NCBI GenBank assembly: GCA_963778375.1
Contig: CAVZTX010000030.1
Coordinates: 207,348-271,347, forward strand
DNA: 64,000 nucleotides
Source of the DNA: CAVZTX01 sp963778375
GTDB taxonomy: Bacteria > Chloroflexota > Ktedonobacteria > Ktedonobacterales > Ktedonobacteraceae
Direction: 5' to 3'
Positions 33,927 to 43,982 of this stretch are shown here, piece after piece. The notes under the pieces are model-generated. The model worked only from the letters and a program-made list of their open reading frames with translations, had not been told where the DNA came from and searched no databases. Made by a program: the position numbers and the translations under genes. The stretch's first letter is position 1, and the number at the start of each line of letters is the position of its first letter.

Positions 33927-36386
33927 TTATATCCAGGATAATTTCAAACGATCAAGTAAACGCCTTACCGGCCCCAGATTTAATGTATCAATGCCGATGC
34001 CCAGCAGGCGAGCCGCCAGAAAGTAGGTGAGCGCACCGGCAACGATCTCTATCAACAGCTTTATAAAGGCAAGCAGCGTACCGCCAAGCCCTAGCAGTTG
34101 GTTAGGAGCGGTAGTAACTAAAGTCGCGTCAAGGATCAGACGCAGGACAAGTAGGACAACAGCCATTACGACCGATGCAAACAGGACGCGTACTAGAAAG
34201 ATAGCAGTTTCTCGCACTTGCATTTGTCCGATGCGCTGGTGTAGGAGCCAGAACAGTACAGCGGCTTCGATCAACCCTGCACAGGATGTCGAGAATGCCA
34301 GCATACCCATTCCCACTGCACCCTTCATCGGTGCTGTGCTCCCCAGTACCGCGAGGTTGATCAGCACGAGGCTGAGGGCAATTTTGAAAATGAACTGCCC
34401 GATGCTGACAATCACCGGTGTAACGCTATCACGCAGGGCGTAGAAGGAGCGCGTGAGTATTTCCACCGCGGCAAGGCCTGTTAAGCCAACAGCAAAGAAT
34501 GCGAGTGGCACAGACGTAGATTGCGCGTTCTGCAAGCTGAATGCCCCATGTTGGAGCAGCACCTGGATAATAGGCAGGCCCAATACGATTAGGCCCACGC
34601 TGGAAGGAACGGTGAGGAAAATAATGCCGCGTAATGTTTCCAAGATAAGCTCACGCAATCGATCCATTCGTCCGCGCGTGACAAACTCTGCCAGGGTCGG
34701 GAAGACTGCGGTGGCAATAGACATGCCAAAGATGCCCAGTGGCAATAGAATAAGTTGGAGCGACTGGTAATATTGAGTGATGAGGCCCTGGACAAAAGCC
34801 TGCCCTACAACCGCGACGAGCAATAGAATAAGACTGCGGTCGACCAGGGTCGAGAGGAACAGCATGGCAGCATTGAAGATGCGCGGTCCCATCTGCCGCG
34901 CAACCTGAATCACTCCAGGATGACGCCAGTCAAAGCTGAAAGTATAGTGCATGCCGACTTTAATGAGGCCCGGAATCTGGATTCCAACCTGGAGTAGCGC
35001 GCCAATCACGACCCCCCATGTCGCTGCATTGACAGCGATAGCGTTGTAGTTGGCGGGACGGTGTGCTGCAAGTACAATCCCAGGTATAAGCCCCCCTATG
35101 AGTCCAACATTATAAAGCACGGTGCCGACTGCTGGCAGCAGAAAGTTTTGTCTTGAGTTTAAGACCGAGCTAGTTATTACACCCGCGCCAAGCGCAATGG
35201 ACTGCAAGAGCATAATGCGCATGAGCGAAGCAATTAAGTCAAGCTGAGCGGATGGTTCACCCGGGTTATACAAGGGTACAAATTGCCGTGCGAAAATGAT
35301 TGCCAATAATGCCAGCACAATCATCACGCAGATGGTAAGGTTCAACGCGGAACTTGCCAGATGCCAGGCCGTTTTCTCATCGCGTTCACCAACCCAGTAT
35401 TTTGTGAAAACCGGAATGAAGGCCGAACTGAGTGCGCCTCCTGCTACAAGATTGAAGATAAGATCTGGTATAAAAAATGCCTGCAAATAGGCGTCTGAGG
35501 TAGCGCTTGTGCCAAATACAAAGGCGAACATCGACGTACGCAGCAGACCGAGTACACGACTGGCAACAAAGGCGCTGGAAATAATCAGTGCTGCCCTACC
35601 TATGCGCTCTCGATGAAGCATTCCAGTATCCTGAGCCGCTGCACCTGCGGGTTGCGGTATAGCTCCAGCCTCTGGATGAAATTCGACGGAACTATGTTGC
35701 GGTACACCCGGAGCCATCGGAGATGAGCGTATTGGCGATATCTCCATAGGCGGTAATGGTAGCACTGGCGACATCTGTGTTGGCGGCAATGGTGGCACGG
35801 AAGGGTTGCTCACCATCATTGAAGGTGGAACTCCAGGTCTCAGGCTAGGTGACATTTGTTGTGGTACCATTGCCTGCTGAGATGGAGGTAGGCCATCAGG
35901 AGAACGTTTACCCGTTTTCCCTTTGCCCTCAAATGTTGTTGTAATATCTGACCGCATACGACGTTGTTGACGCCGCATACGTTCCTCGCGTAATTGTTGC
36001 AATCGGGCCTGACGTAACTGCGGAATTGGTTGAGATGGCTGAGGAACATCGGTATACTGATACTGCATACCCTGCCCATAACCTAACGAGGTGCCCATGT
36101 CGGGAATCGGCTGCTGATAGCGTGCCGGAACTGATGGTTGCGGTTCTGCTTGACCTTGAACTTGCGATGAGTATTGAGCAGGCTGCTGCGGTGGAGGATA
36201 CATCCCCGATGGAGGGCCAGCAGAAGGTTGCTGAGGCTGAGCCGTAGCATCCTGATCGTATTGCCAGCCATAGTAGGGCTGTTGTTGTCCTGGTGCCCCC
36301 TGCTGCGGCAGAGGTGCCTGTTGTCCTTCGTTACCCACAGTTTCGCCTATAATGTTGAAGCCTTCTTTGTGGCTGTCCTGCCTCAC
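33927..36386 (-). CDS. murJ: Lipid II flippase MurJ with long disordered N-terminal extension
   Basis: 819 residues, against about 520 for typical MurJ. The last 520 residues are the MOP-superfamily flippase with 14 membrane helices and family motifs such as ALIISSAFVASRVLGLLRT, SAFIPVFTKY and GVVIGALLQVGIQIPGL. It carries lipid-linked peptidoglycan precursor to the outer face. The first 280 residues are Pro/Gln-rich and disordered, with an Arg-rich patch (REERMRRQQRRMRSD). GTG 36386 is the longest start; a ribosome site close to it is poor, and GTG at the MGNEGQQ codons further in is an alternative. In operon with hom. Confidence 0.88.
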   Translation of the reverse strand: MRQDSHKEGFNIIGETVGNEGQQAPLPQQGAPGQQQPYYGWQYDQDATAQPQQPSAGPPSGMYPPPQQPAQYSSQVQGQAEPQPSVPARYQQPIPDMGTSLGYGQGMQYQYTDVPQPSQPIPQLRQARLQQLREERMRRQQRRMRSDITTTFEGKGKTGKRSPDGLPPSQQAMVPQQMSPSLRPGVPPSMMVSNPSVPPLPPTQMSPVLPLPPMEISPIRSSPMAPGVPQHSSVEFHPEAGAIPQPAGAAAQDTGMLHRERIGRAALIISSAFVASRVLGLLRTSMFAFVFGTSATSDAYLQAFFIPDLIFNLVAGGALSSAFIPVFTKYWVGERDEKTAWHLASSALNLTICVMIVLALLAIIFARQFVPLYNPGEPSAQLDLIASLMRIMLLQSIALGAGVITSSVLNSRQNFLLPAVGTVLYNVGLIGGLIPGIVLAAHRPANYNAIAVNAATWGVVIGALLQVGIQIPGLIKVGMHYTFSFDWRHPGVIQVARQMGPRIFNAAMLFLSTLVDRSLILLLVAVVGQAFVQGLITQYYQSLQLILLPLGIFGMSIATAVFPTLAEFVTRGRMDRLRELILETLRGIIFLTVPSSVGLIVLGLPIIQVLLQHGAFSLQNAQSTSVPLAFFAVGLTGLAAVEILTRSFYALRDSVTPVIVSIGQFIFKIALSLVLINLAVLGSTAPMKGAVGMGMLAFSTSCAGLIEAAVLFWLLHQRIGQMQVRETAIFLVRVLFASVVMAVVLLVLRLILDATLVTTAPNQLLGLGGTLLAFIKLLIEIVAGALTYFLAARLLGIGIDTLNLGPVRRLLDRLKLSWI

Positions 36387-36546
36387 TCCTATATGTATGG
36401 AGATAGCATCTAGCCTTGCCCGTCAAGCATACCATAGTCCTGGCATTCTGACAACGCCTCGGAAACGCTCCTAATCCTCTCAACAGTCCGTTTCTGCTAT
36501 GCTACACTGCTAACACAAATCTTGATGTGGAGGATTATAGTTAGGT

Positions 36547-37614
36547 ATGAAACATCTAAACGCAGTCATTTTAGCGGGTGGAAGTGGTACTCGCTTATGG
36601 CCACTGAGCACACCCACGTTCCCCAAACAATTTCTACCTCTCCCCAATGGGAAGAGCTTGATACAAGAAACACTTGCACGACTAACACCCCTGGTTTCAC
36701 CTGATGGGGCTTGGGTTGTAACTGGTCGCAGTATGGCCGAACTGGTGAGTGAGCACCTACCATCAATTCTAGATGGGCATATCCTGCGCGAGCCAATGGG
36801 CCGCAATACCTCTGCCGCTATTAACTGGGTAGCCGCAACGATTGCTCGCCAGGATTCACAAGCAATTATGGCAGCATTTTCCGCTGACCATGTAATTACA
36901 AATGTCGATGCGTTACATTCGTCGCTACAGCTTGGTTATGAGCTAGCCGAGCAGGGCCACCTCGTAACATGGGGTATCAGGCCTTCTGCTCCAGAAACAG
37001 GCTATGGCTATATTCGCTTTGCCGAGCCACTGCGAGAAGGACATGGTCATCAGGCGTATCGTGCTGAGCGCTTTGTAGAGAAACCGAATCTGTCAACCGC
37101 AAAGAGCTATCTGGAGGATGGTCATTACGTGTGGAACAGCGGCATGTTTATCTGGAAGGTTGAGACCATCCTGAAAGAACTCCGTAGTTCTCTGCCTGAA
37201 ATGGCCAGGAAGATCGATCAGATTGTCGATGCAATGGGAACATCTCAGGAACAGGTAGTGCTGAATGAACTCTGGCCAACACTGCAATCTATTTCTATCG
37301 ATTATGGCGTCCTTGAGAAGACAAAGAATCTCGCTGTGATCCCTGTTGATCTTGGCTGGAATGATGTAGGAAACTGGCAGCAGTACGGTGCACTCTTCAC
37401 AGCTAATGAGGGGGGTATAAGGGGTGTTGGGCATCACCATCAATTGGGAAGCTCAAACGTCTTCGTTTACAATAACACATCCCGCGAGGTCTTTACGATA
37501 GGTTTGGAAGACGTAGTGGTCATTGAGATGGAGGATAAGACCGTTATCTGCCATGTAGATCACGTTCAGCGAGTAAAGGAATTAGCCGAGAGCCAACAAA
37601 AGAAGACACCATAA
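36547..37614 (+). CDS. manC: Mannose-1-phosphate guanylyltransferase
   Basis: 355 residues, short form without the isomerase domain. The nucleotidyl-transfer motif AVILAGGSGTRLWPLS opens the protein; FVEKP and the NSGMFIW motif follow, and the C-terminal beta-helix region is normal. It makes GDP-mannose from mannose-1-phosphate and GTP for glycans or glycolipids. GGAG lies about 12 bases before the ATG. Divergent from murJ. Confidence 0.92.
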   Translation: MKHLNAVILAGGSGTRLWPLSTPTFPKQFLPLPNGKSLIQETLARLTPLVSPDGAWVVTGRSMAELVSEHLPSILDGHILREPMGRNTSAAINWVAATIARQDSQAIMAAFSADHVITNVDALHSSLQLGYELAEQGHLVTWGIRPSAPETGYGYIRFAEPLREGHGHQAYRAERFVEKPNLSTAKSYLEDGHYVWNSGMFIWKVETILKELRSSLPEMARKIDQIVDAMGTSQEQVVLNELWPTLQSISIDYGVLEKTKNLAVIPVDLGWNDVGNWQQYGALFTANEGGIRGVGHHHQLGSSNVFVYNNTSREVFTIGLEDVVVIEMEDKTVICHVDHVQRVKELAESQQKKTP

Positions 37615-37639
37615 CGAGCAGGGCATACCCGGTTTGCTA

Positions 37640-37648
37640 TGGTATAAT
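37640..37648 (+). promoter_or_regulatory. Extended -10 promoter before the gamma-glutamyltransferase gene
   Basis: TGGTATAAT, an extended -10 element (TGn-TATAAT) 38 bp before ATG 37687. No clear -35 is needed for this class and none is seen. Confidence 0.45.
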
Positions 37649-37686
37649 ACGAATAAGATTATTGGTGCCGCGTTGTAGGAAAGGAA

Positions 37687-39367
37687 ATGGGATCTCCAAT
37701 TATGCTCTCCGAACAGCCTGTACTCGGCACACGTGGTATGGTTGCATGTGCCCACTATCTTGCCACTCAAGCCGGTGTTTCTATACTCACACAAGGCGGT
37801 AACGCTATTGATGCTGCGATTGCTGCCAATGCTGCGATGACGGTGGTCTATCCATCAACCTGCTCTGCGGGCGGCGATGTGTTTATGCTCATCTGGGATG
37901 CGAAAACGCGGCAGTTGCATGCCCTCAATGGCAGTGGTCGTGCTCCCGCGGCAATGACACCTGAGTATTTCGCATCGCGAGATATGGCGCGTATACCTGA
38001 TCGTGGCCCATTGTCTATCAACGTGCCGGGTGCAGTCGATGGATGGTTTGAGGCTCTCAATCGCTTTGGCTCGCTCTCGCCGGAAACAATCTTTGCCCCC
38101 GCTATTGCGTTTGCCGAAGATGGCATGCCGGTCAGTCCTAAACTTAGTGGTTGGCTGAAACTCTCCGAACCACTTGCTCAAACAATGGGAGAGTAGCGCG
38201 GGAGTCTATCTGTCCGATGGCCAAATTCCGCGTCCTGGCGATGTTTTACGTCAGCCGAACCTGGCCCGCACCTATCGCATGCTTGCCAAAGAGGGGCGCG
38301 ATGCCTTCTATCGGGGTCCGCTGGCTCGTGCAATTACCGAGTATGTGCAGCGTTCCGGCGGCGTGCTGAGCATGGAAGATATGCAGCAGCATCACTTGGA
38401 CTGGGTAGCTCCGATCTCGACGAACTACCGTGGATATGAGGTGTATGAGTTTCCACCAAACACGCAAGGTATTGCCGCCCTGGAGATGTTGAATATTATT
38501 GAAGGTTATAATCTGAAGTCACTCGGCTATCAGACTGCTGAATACATCCATTTACTGCTCGAGGCGAAAAAGCTCGCCTTTGCTGACCGCGATCGTTATA
38601 TCTCCGATCCCGACTTTGTCGATATACCGCTCGAGCGCTTGCTTAGTAAGGACTATGCTGAACAGCAGCGAGCGCGAATTTCTCAGAAAAAGGCAGCAAC
38701 TTCTGTGGCAGCGGGCTTTGAGCAAGATGGCGATACCATGTATCTCTGCACGGCAGATGCACAGGGCAACGTCGTTTCGTTGATCCAGAGCCTCTATAAT
38801 GGCTTTGGCAGTGGTGTTGTTGGAGGCGATACAGGTATACTCCTGCATAATAGAGGTTCATACTTCTCGCTTGATCCGCGCCACGTGAATTACTTGCAGC
38901 CGGGCAAACGTACCATGCACACGCTCACTCCCGCAATGGTATTGCGGAATGGCCAGCCTTACCTGGCCTTAGGGTCAATGGGTGGAGATACTCAGCCGCA
39001 AATTCATGTGCAATTGCTCTCAGCGATGATAGATTTTGGCTTGAATGTCCAGCAAGCCATTGCTGCACCACGTTGGCGCAGTGGACCAATGAAAGTAATG
39101 CCAGCAGGCAAGCAACAGGATATTCTCCATGGTCAACGTGGAGTTGACTGGCAAAATGAGCGTGGTATAGCCGAGGTAGTTATGATGGAAAGCCGTTTCC
39201 CCGACGGTGTTGCTTATTTCCTTGATCTCCTTGGCCATCGTACGATCATCAAAGGACCGTGGGAGGATGGTATGGGCCATGCTCAAGCAATTGGAATTCG
39301 TCCTTCCAACTCTGTGTTCGAAGGAGCTGCCGATCCCCGTTGTGATGGTCTGGCGTTGGGTTGGTAG
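37687..39367 (+). pseudogene. ggt: Gamma-glutamyltransferase, interrupted by a +1 frameshift
   Basis: Two overlapping frames (37687-38196 and 38174-39367) together make one complete GGT of about 560 residues. Frame 1 ends GESTOP at 38194-38196 in the middle of the enzyme; skipping one base (GAG-T-AGC) restores SSAGVYLSDGQIPRPGD and the rest. The first part has CSAGGDVFM and NGSGRAP; the second has DTMYLCTADAQGNVVSL, where autoprocessing Thr lies, and GSGVV. The enzyme would transfer or hydrolyse gamma-glutamyl groups such as glutathione's. One substitution-free indel suggests a recent mutation or a sequencing error rather than old decay. Confidence 0.85.
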
Positions 39368-39416
39368 CGGGTATACGTGGGCAGAAAACATAGTAGCGAA
39401 ATAAAGGATAAAAAAT

Positions 39417-40364
39417 ATGTCTACACAACCATATCGTCATGGAATCCCCGCTGATATTCTGGCACTTTCTCATGAACGTGATGAATTGCGTAAGCGTGGT
39501 CGCTATGATCAGGCCGATGCATTGAAACGGCAGATAGAAGAGGCTGGCTACTCAATCAAAGATAATCCGCATGGCGCGCACCTGGTTATCCTACCAGGAG
39601 TTGAAGCCGATGGAACGGTGTACCGCACAGCTCGCCAGTTGCCTTCTCTCCTTGATGAACCGGATAGTTGTACCTTCTCGGTAAATATACTGGCTGCAAA
39701 CAATTTTGAGCACACCCGTCGGTGCCTCGAAAGTGTTTTACACTTCGCCGGAAGCAACGATATTGAGGTTATTGTTGTAGATAATGCCTCCCAGGATGAA
39801 TCAGGTTCATGGGCAGAGGCCCTTCGGCAGCAAGATCATCGTGTACATGTCCTGCACGCATCTCGTCAAATGGGCGAGGCTGAGGCGCGTAACATTGGTC
39901 TGAAGCAGAGTCGAGGACACTATGTTTTACTGCTCGACAGCCGGGTCGAACTAACCGGCGACGTGTTTACGCCACTAGCAAAGACCCTTGCGGATAGTAA
40001 GATAGGCATAACAGGCATGCGTGGTTTATGTACCGATGACCTGCGCCACTTTGAAGAGAGCCAGCAGTCAGAAGTTGAGGTGGTAGATGCACTTTGTCTG
40101 GCCTTTCGACGAAAACTCCTCAAAAAAGTCGGTTTGTTTGATGAGCGCTATCGCTTTCCATACTATATGGACATTGATTTTAACTTCGCGATGCGTGATA
40201 GTGGCGTCGATGTCGTTGTGACGCCGAACTTGCCCCTGATCTGCCATCCTGTCCAACAAGATAACAATTTATCCGATGCCGAGCGTACGCGCTTGACGAG
40301 GCGCAATTTCTATCGCTTCCTTGAAAAGTGGGGCCATAGAGACGATTTGCTGCTCGAAAAATAA
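39417..40364 (+). CDS. GT2 glycosyltransferase with CysRS-like N-terminal hairpin
   Basis: 315 residues. Residues 9-50 (ALSHERDELRKRGRYDQADA...) form the two-helix DALR/tRNA-binding hairpin seen at the C-terminus of cysteinyl-tRNA synthetase. Residues 80-300 are a family 2 glycosyltransferase: SVNILAANNFEHTRRCLESV, VIVVDNASQDES, the region LLDSRVELTGD (variant DXD) and a C-terminal DERYRFPYYMDIDFNFAMR. The sugar and acceptor are unknown. AAAGGA precedes the ATG, and 24 bp separate the gene from pepF. Confidence 0.82.
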   Translation: MSTQPYRHGIPADILALSHERDELRKRGRYDQADALKRQIEEAGYSIKDNPHGAHLVILPGVEADGTVYRTARQLPSLLDEPDSCTFSVNILAANNFEHTRRCLESVLHFAGSNDIEVIVVDNASQDESGSWAEALRQQDHRVHVLHASRQMGEAEARNIGLKQSRGHYVLLLDSRVELTGDVFTPLAKTLADSKIGITGMRGLCTDDLRHFEESQQSEVEVVDALCLAFRRKLLKKVGLFDERYRFPYYMDIDFNFAMRDSGVDVVVTPNLPLICHPVQQDNNLSDAERTRLTRRNFYRFLEKWGHRDDLLLEK

Positions 40365-40388
40365 CTTGTCTGAAGGAGAACTAAACCA

Positions 40389-42185
40389 TTGCAAACGTAT
40401 GCGAACCGAAGTGAGATTCCTTCCGAATACACGTGGAACCTCGAAAGCATCTTTTCATCTAATGATAAATGGGAGCGCGATTTCAAAGCGCTGATGGAGC
40501 GCTTACCTGAACTCGAAGCCTTGAAGGGAACGCTTGATCAGGGCGGACAGGCGCTGCTGGCAGTATTACGCAAGCGCGATGAGGTGTTTGAGCAACTGCA
40601 GCGCCTCTACGTCTATTCCTCAATGCGTAGAGACGAGGATACCACCAACAGTACCTATCAGGGAATGGCGGATCGAGCGATGCAATTGTACGTGCATGCT
40701 ACGACCGCTGTCTCGTACATTGAGCCAGAAATCCTGGCGTTACCACAGGCCACACTTGATCAATTCGTCAAAGAAACGCCTGGTTTGGAGATTTATGGAC
40801 AGCAATTACGAGACTTGAACCGCCAGCGTCCACATGTACGTTCCGCCGAGGTTGAAGCGATACTCGCCGCTGCCGGTGAGGTGACCGAGGGGCCAGATTC
40901 TATCTTCTCCATGATCGACAATGCCGATCTGAAGCTGCCTAAGATTCGAAATGAGGAAGGTGAAGAGGTCGAACTGACCAAAGGCAACTACATGGTTTTC
41001 ATTCGCAGCACAGATCGGCGCGTACGCAAAGAGGCATTCGATGGACTGCATAGTACCTTCCTCAAACAGCGCAATACCATCGCAGCAACTCTCTCTGCCA
41101 ATGTGAAGGGCGACATCTTCTACACGCGTCAGCGCGGATATGGCTCTGCTCGTGAACGTGCGCTCGCTCAATACAACATTCCGGTCAGTGTGTATGACAT
41201 GCTGGTAGAAACAGTAAGTGAGCATATCCCACTGCTCAATCGTTACATGCGGCTGCGCAAGCGCATGCTGCAACTCAACGAACTGCACATGTATGACCTG
41301 TATGTACCCATCGTCAAAGAGACTTCGGATCAGATCAGCTATGCGGAAGCATCCGATACCGTTGTCGCCGCCCTGGCTCCTCTTGGTGAGAACTATATCA
41401 ACCACCTGAAGGAAGCCTTCACCCAGCGTTGGATCGACGTGTATGAGACTCCTGGTAAACGTGGTGGCGCGTATAGCGGTGGATCATATGGCACGCTTCC
41501 GCTTGTTCTGCTGAATTTCCAGGACAAACGAGATAGCATGTATACACTGGCTCACGAATTAGGGCATTCTATGCACTCGTTCTTTACCCGTTCTTTCCAG
41601 CCCTATCAATATGGCGACTATACCATCTTTGTAGCGGAAGTTGCCTCAACCCTGAACGAAGGGCTGCTTACTCAGTACCTGCTCAAGACAAATAGCGACC
41701 CTGCCGTGCTTCTGCCAGTGCTCAATCACTCTCTAGAAGGATTCCGAGGCACATTGTTCCGCCAAACGATGTTTGCGGAATTTGAGCAGCAAATACATAC
41801 CAGTGTGGAACAGGGTGTGCCTTTGACTGCTGATGCGCTCAGCAAGATGTATCATACATTGAATGAGAAGTACTACGGTGCGGAGGTCACGGTTGACGAA
41901 CTGATTGATATTGAGTGGGCGCGCATTCCGCATTTCTATTACAACTTCTATGTCTACCAGTATGCGACCGGCATCTCCGCCGCGTCTGCCCTGGTGCAGC
42001 AGATTTTGCACGAGGGCAAACCTGCTGTTGATCGCTACCTGAAATTCCTCAGCTCCGGTTCGTCGGATTACAGCATCGAACTGCTGAAAAAGGCCGGGGT
42101 CGATATGACTACGCCGCAGCCGGTACGCCAGGCCTTCCAACTGTTCGAGTCCCACCTGGATCAGATGGAACGACTATTAGCATAA
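40389..42185 (+). CDS. pepF: Oligoendopeptidase F
   Basis: 598 residues, the usual length for M3B peptidases. Zn site H389-E390-H393 in LAHELGHSMHS, with the third ligand in EVASTLNE about 24 residues on. It cleaves peptides of 7-17 residues in the cytoplasm. The start is TTG 40389, with AAGGAG about 9 bases upstream and no closer ATG. A terminator follows immediately. Confidence 0.94.
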   Translation: MQTYANRSEIPSEYTWNLESIFSSNDKWERDFKALMERLPELEALKGTLDQGGQALLAVLRKRDEVFEQLQRLYVYSSMRRDEDTTNSTYQGMADRAMQLYVHATTAVSYIEPEILALPQATLDQFVKETPGLEIYGQQLRDLNRQRPHVRSAEVEAILAAAGEVTEGPDSIFSMIDNADLKLPKIRNEEGEEVELTKGNYMVFIRSTDRRVRKEAFDGLHSTFLKQRNTIAATLSANVKGDIFYTRQRGYGSARERALAQYNIPVSVYDMLVETVSEHIPLLNRYMRLRKRMLQLNELHMYDLYVPIVKETSDQISYAEASDTVVAALAPLGENYINHLKEAFTQRWIDVYETPGKRGGAYSGGSYGTLPLVLLNFQDKRDSMYTLAHELGHSMHSFFTRSFQPYQYGDYTIFVAEVASTLNEGLLTQYLLKTNSDPAVLLPVLNHSLEGFRGTLFRQTMFAEFEQQIHTSVEQGVPLTADALSKMYHTLNEKYYGAEVTVDELIDIEWARIPHFYYNFYVYQYATGISAASALVQQILHEGKPAVDRYLKFLSSGSSDYSIELLKKAGVDMTTPQPVRQAFQLFESHLDQMERLLA

Positions 42186-42200
42186 AACTGAGCGCTTCTC

Positions 42201-42242
42201 AAACGTCCTCGTCACCATTTCAAAATGACAGGGACGTTTTTT
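42201..42242 (+). terminator. Rho-independent terminator of pepF
   Basis: AAACGTCC (42201-42208) with GTCA pairs with TGAC and GGGACGTTT (42231-42239), the 3' arm running into a T run. Starts 16 bases after the stop. Confidence 0.85.
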
Positions 42243-42407
42243 ATCTTTGTATACGTTTATCTGTTCATTTGAGTGTCTATAGAGAAGGTACCTGTAGAGG
42301 CATGTTTGACGCTCTTGCTGAAAAGACAAACGTAGCTGAGTCAGAGTGCCTGTGAAAGCTTTTAGTTGTGATAAGCGTCAGTTCAGTTCAAAGGAGAAAT
42401 TAAGAAC

Positions 42408-42635
42408 ATGGCTACTGATGAAACCAACAAAGATCTTGGTACGCAGGGTGCGGAAGATACCGTAAAAGGCGCGACCAATAAGGTTGCTGGCAAGGTTCAG
42501 AGCACGGTAGGCAAAGTAACCGGTGACAAGGAGACGGAGATGAAGGGGAAGGCACGTGAGGCTGGTGGCACCGTTCAAAACAAGGTTGGCCAGGCCGAGC
42601 AAACGGTAGATAATAAGCTGAATCCGAATCCGTAG
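42408..42635 (+). CDS. CsbD-like stress protein
   Basis: 75 residues, hydrophilic and helical, with the CsbD repeats GATNKVAGKVQSTVGKVTGD and MKGKAREAGGTVQNKVGQAE. Family members accumulate in general stress responses; their molecular role is not known. AAAGGAG precedes the ATG by about 12 bases. A strong terminator follows 31 bp downstream. Confidence 0.9.
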   Translation: MATDETNKDLGTQGAEDTVKGATNKVAGKVQSTVGKVTGDKETEMKGKAREAGGTVQNKVGQAEQTVDNKLNPNP

Positions 42636-42665
42636 ACGTAGCCTCGAAGTATGAAAGTTGAGTAG

Positions 42666-42710
42666 ACGAACGGGCTAGAAATCCACAGGACTTCTAGCCC
42701 GTTCGTTTTT
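42666..42710 (+). terminator. Strong Rho-independent terminator of csbD-like gene
   Basis: Perfect 15-bp arms (42666-42680 and 42692-42706; ACGAACGGGCTAGAA) around an 11-base loop, followed by TTTTT. It also sits right after the stop of the hydrolase gene on the other strand. Confidence 0.93.
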
Positions 42711-42712
42711 GT

Positions 42713-43777
42713 CTAATTGGCGTCCATAAACTCAGTGAAGAGTTTCAACACCTCGTTCTGCTTTTCAATATGAGGTGAATGTCCGCATTCTGGCAACACC
42801 ACTTCGCGATATTGGCCACCGTAGGCCTGGTAGTTATCTAATACTGTGCGTATCTGGGTAATCATTGGCTGCGGCGGATAGATCTCTGCTCCCGGCCACC
42901 CAGGAACCGCTCCTAACTGTCCAAGGAAGCCGAAGTCAAAAAATGAAGTATCAGAGACGATCTGGTCATCCGCGCCACGTATCCACAATGTGGGTGGTTT
43001 ACTGCCCATATAAGCAAAATCTGCCTGATTCAAGTACTTGGGTGAGAGCGCATTGTTGGGTCCCTGTATACCCGGTGCGACATTTGGCCAGTTATCTGAA
43101 GGAGTCATATCACCTGGATAGATGCCCTCTGCCACTTTACACGAGAAGATTGAGGTGAGGTATATCTCTTCGCGGTCGGGAGCAACCCGAAAAGGTGGCT
43201 TAAAGTAGAATGTGTTCATTACCGTACGGGGTGAAAACTGCTCATTGCCACGATCCTCTTGTGCTATGCGTTGCACAAAATTGTGGTTGGCTGTGCCACC
43301 ACCGCTGCCAGCGAAGTCGGGCCAGTTCGGAATGCCATCTAGCCCCTTCGTACCACCAAAACCAAATGGAGAGCTGAGTGACTCCATAGTCAGCGTGTGG
43401 AGTGCACCGGGATAGTCTATAGTGTACTGCATGACAATATTTGCACCCATTGACCAGCCGAACAGATGTGGTGGAGTCAAGCCTAGCGCTTGAACCAGCG
43501 AATAGAGGTCGTCTGAAAAATCACGCAAACCCCTCGTTGCATTTATCGGCAGTGCCTCAGTATCACCGAATCCACGCATATCCGGTGCATAAATTTTGTA
43601 GCGCCCCGTAACTGCTAATGCTAACATAAAATCTTGAAAGAACAGCGATGAAGAGGTGTTGCCATGCACCAGGACAACAGGAACATTTCCCGTACCTGCT
43701 TCCAGGTAGGCTATCTCTAATCGATTTGTCCTGACTTTGTGCTGGCTGATGCCCGGTAGTAAGTTTTCTGTGCTCAT
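42713..43777 (-). CDS. Alpha/beta-fold hydrolase
   Basis: 354 residues. Oxyanion VLVHGN at 36-40, nucleophile S109 in GWSMGANI, and the C-terminal CGHSPHIEK with the catalytic His. Longer than the 270-300 residue norm because of an insertion after the nucleophile (about 130-230; GGTKGLDGIPNWPDFAGSGGG and following), which would form a large cap. No signal peptide. The substrate cannot be told. GGAGG lies just before the ATG. Confidence 0.9.
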   Translation of the reverse strand: MSTENLLPGISQHKVRTNRLEIAYLEAGTGNVPVVLVHGNTSSSLFFQDFMLALAVTGRYKIYAPDMRGFGDTEALPINATRGLRDFSDDLYSLVQALGLTPPHLFGWSMGANIVMQYTIDYPGALHTLTMESLSSPFGFGGTKGLDGIPNWPDFAGSGGGTANHNFVQRIAQEDRGNEQFSPRTVMNTFYFKPPFRVAPDREEIYLTSIFSCKVAEGIYPGDMTPSDNWPNVAPGIQGPNNALSPKYLNQADFAYMGSKPPTLWIRGADDQIVSDTSFFDFGFLGQLGAVPGWPGAEIYPPQPMITQIRTVLDNYQAYGGQYREVVLPECGHSPHIEKQNEVLKLFTEFMDAN

Positions 43778-43982
43778 TGAGCGATGAGATCCTCCTATCT
43801 AATCTGTCGTGCTTAGTTATTGTATCATTTTTACCGTACCTCCGAAATCAGGATTGATCCTGACCACATGAGCCTGTATACTGGAGGAACATGGCCAGGA
43901 ACTTGCCCTCAATCATCCTTATGCTGGGAGTCATGTTCATGTCTGTGAGATACGATAAATTCTCATAAACGAAGGAATATAA

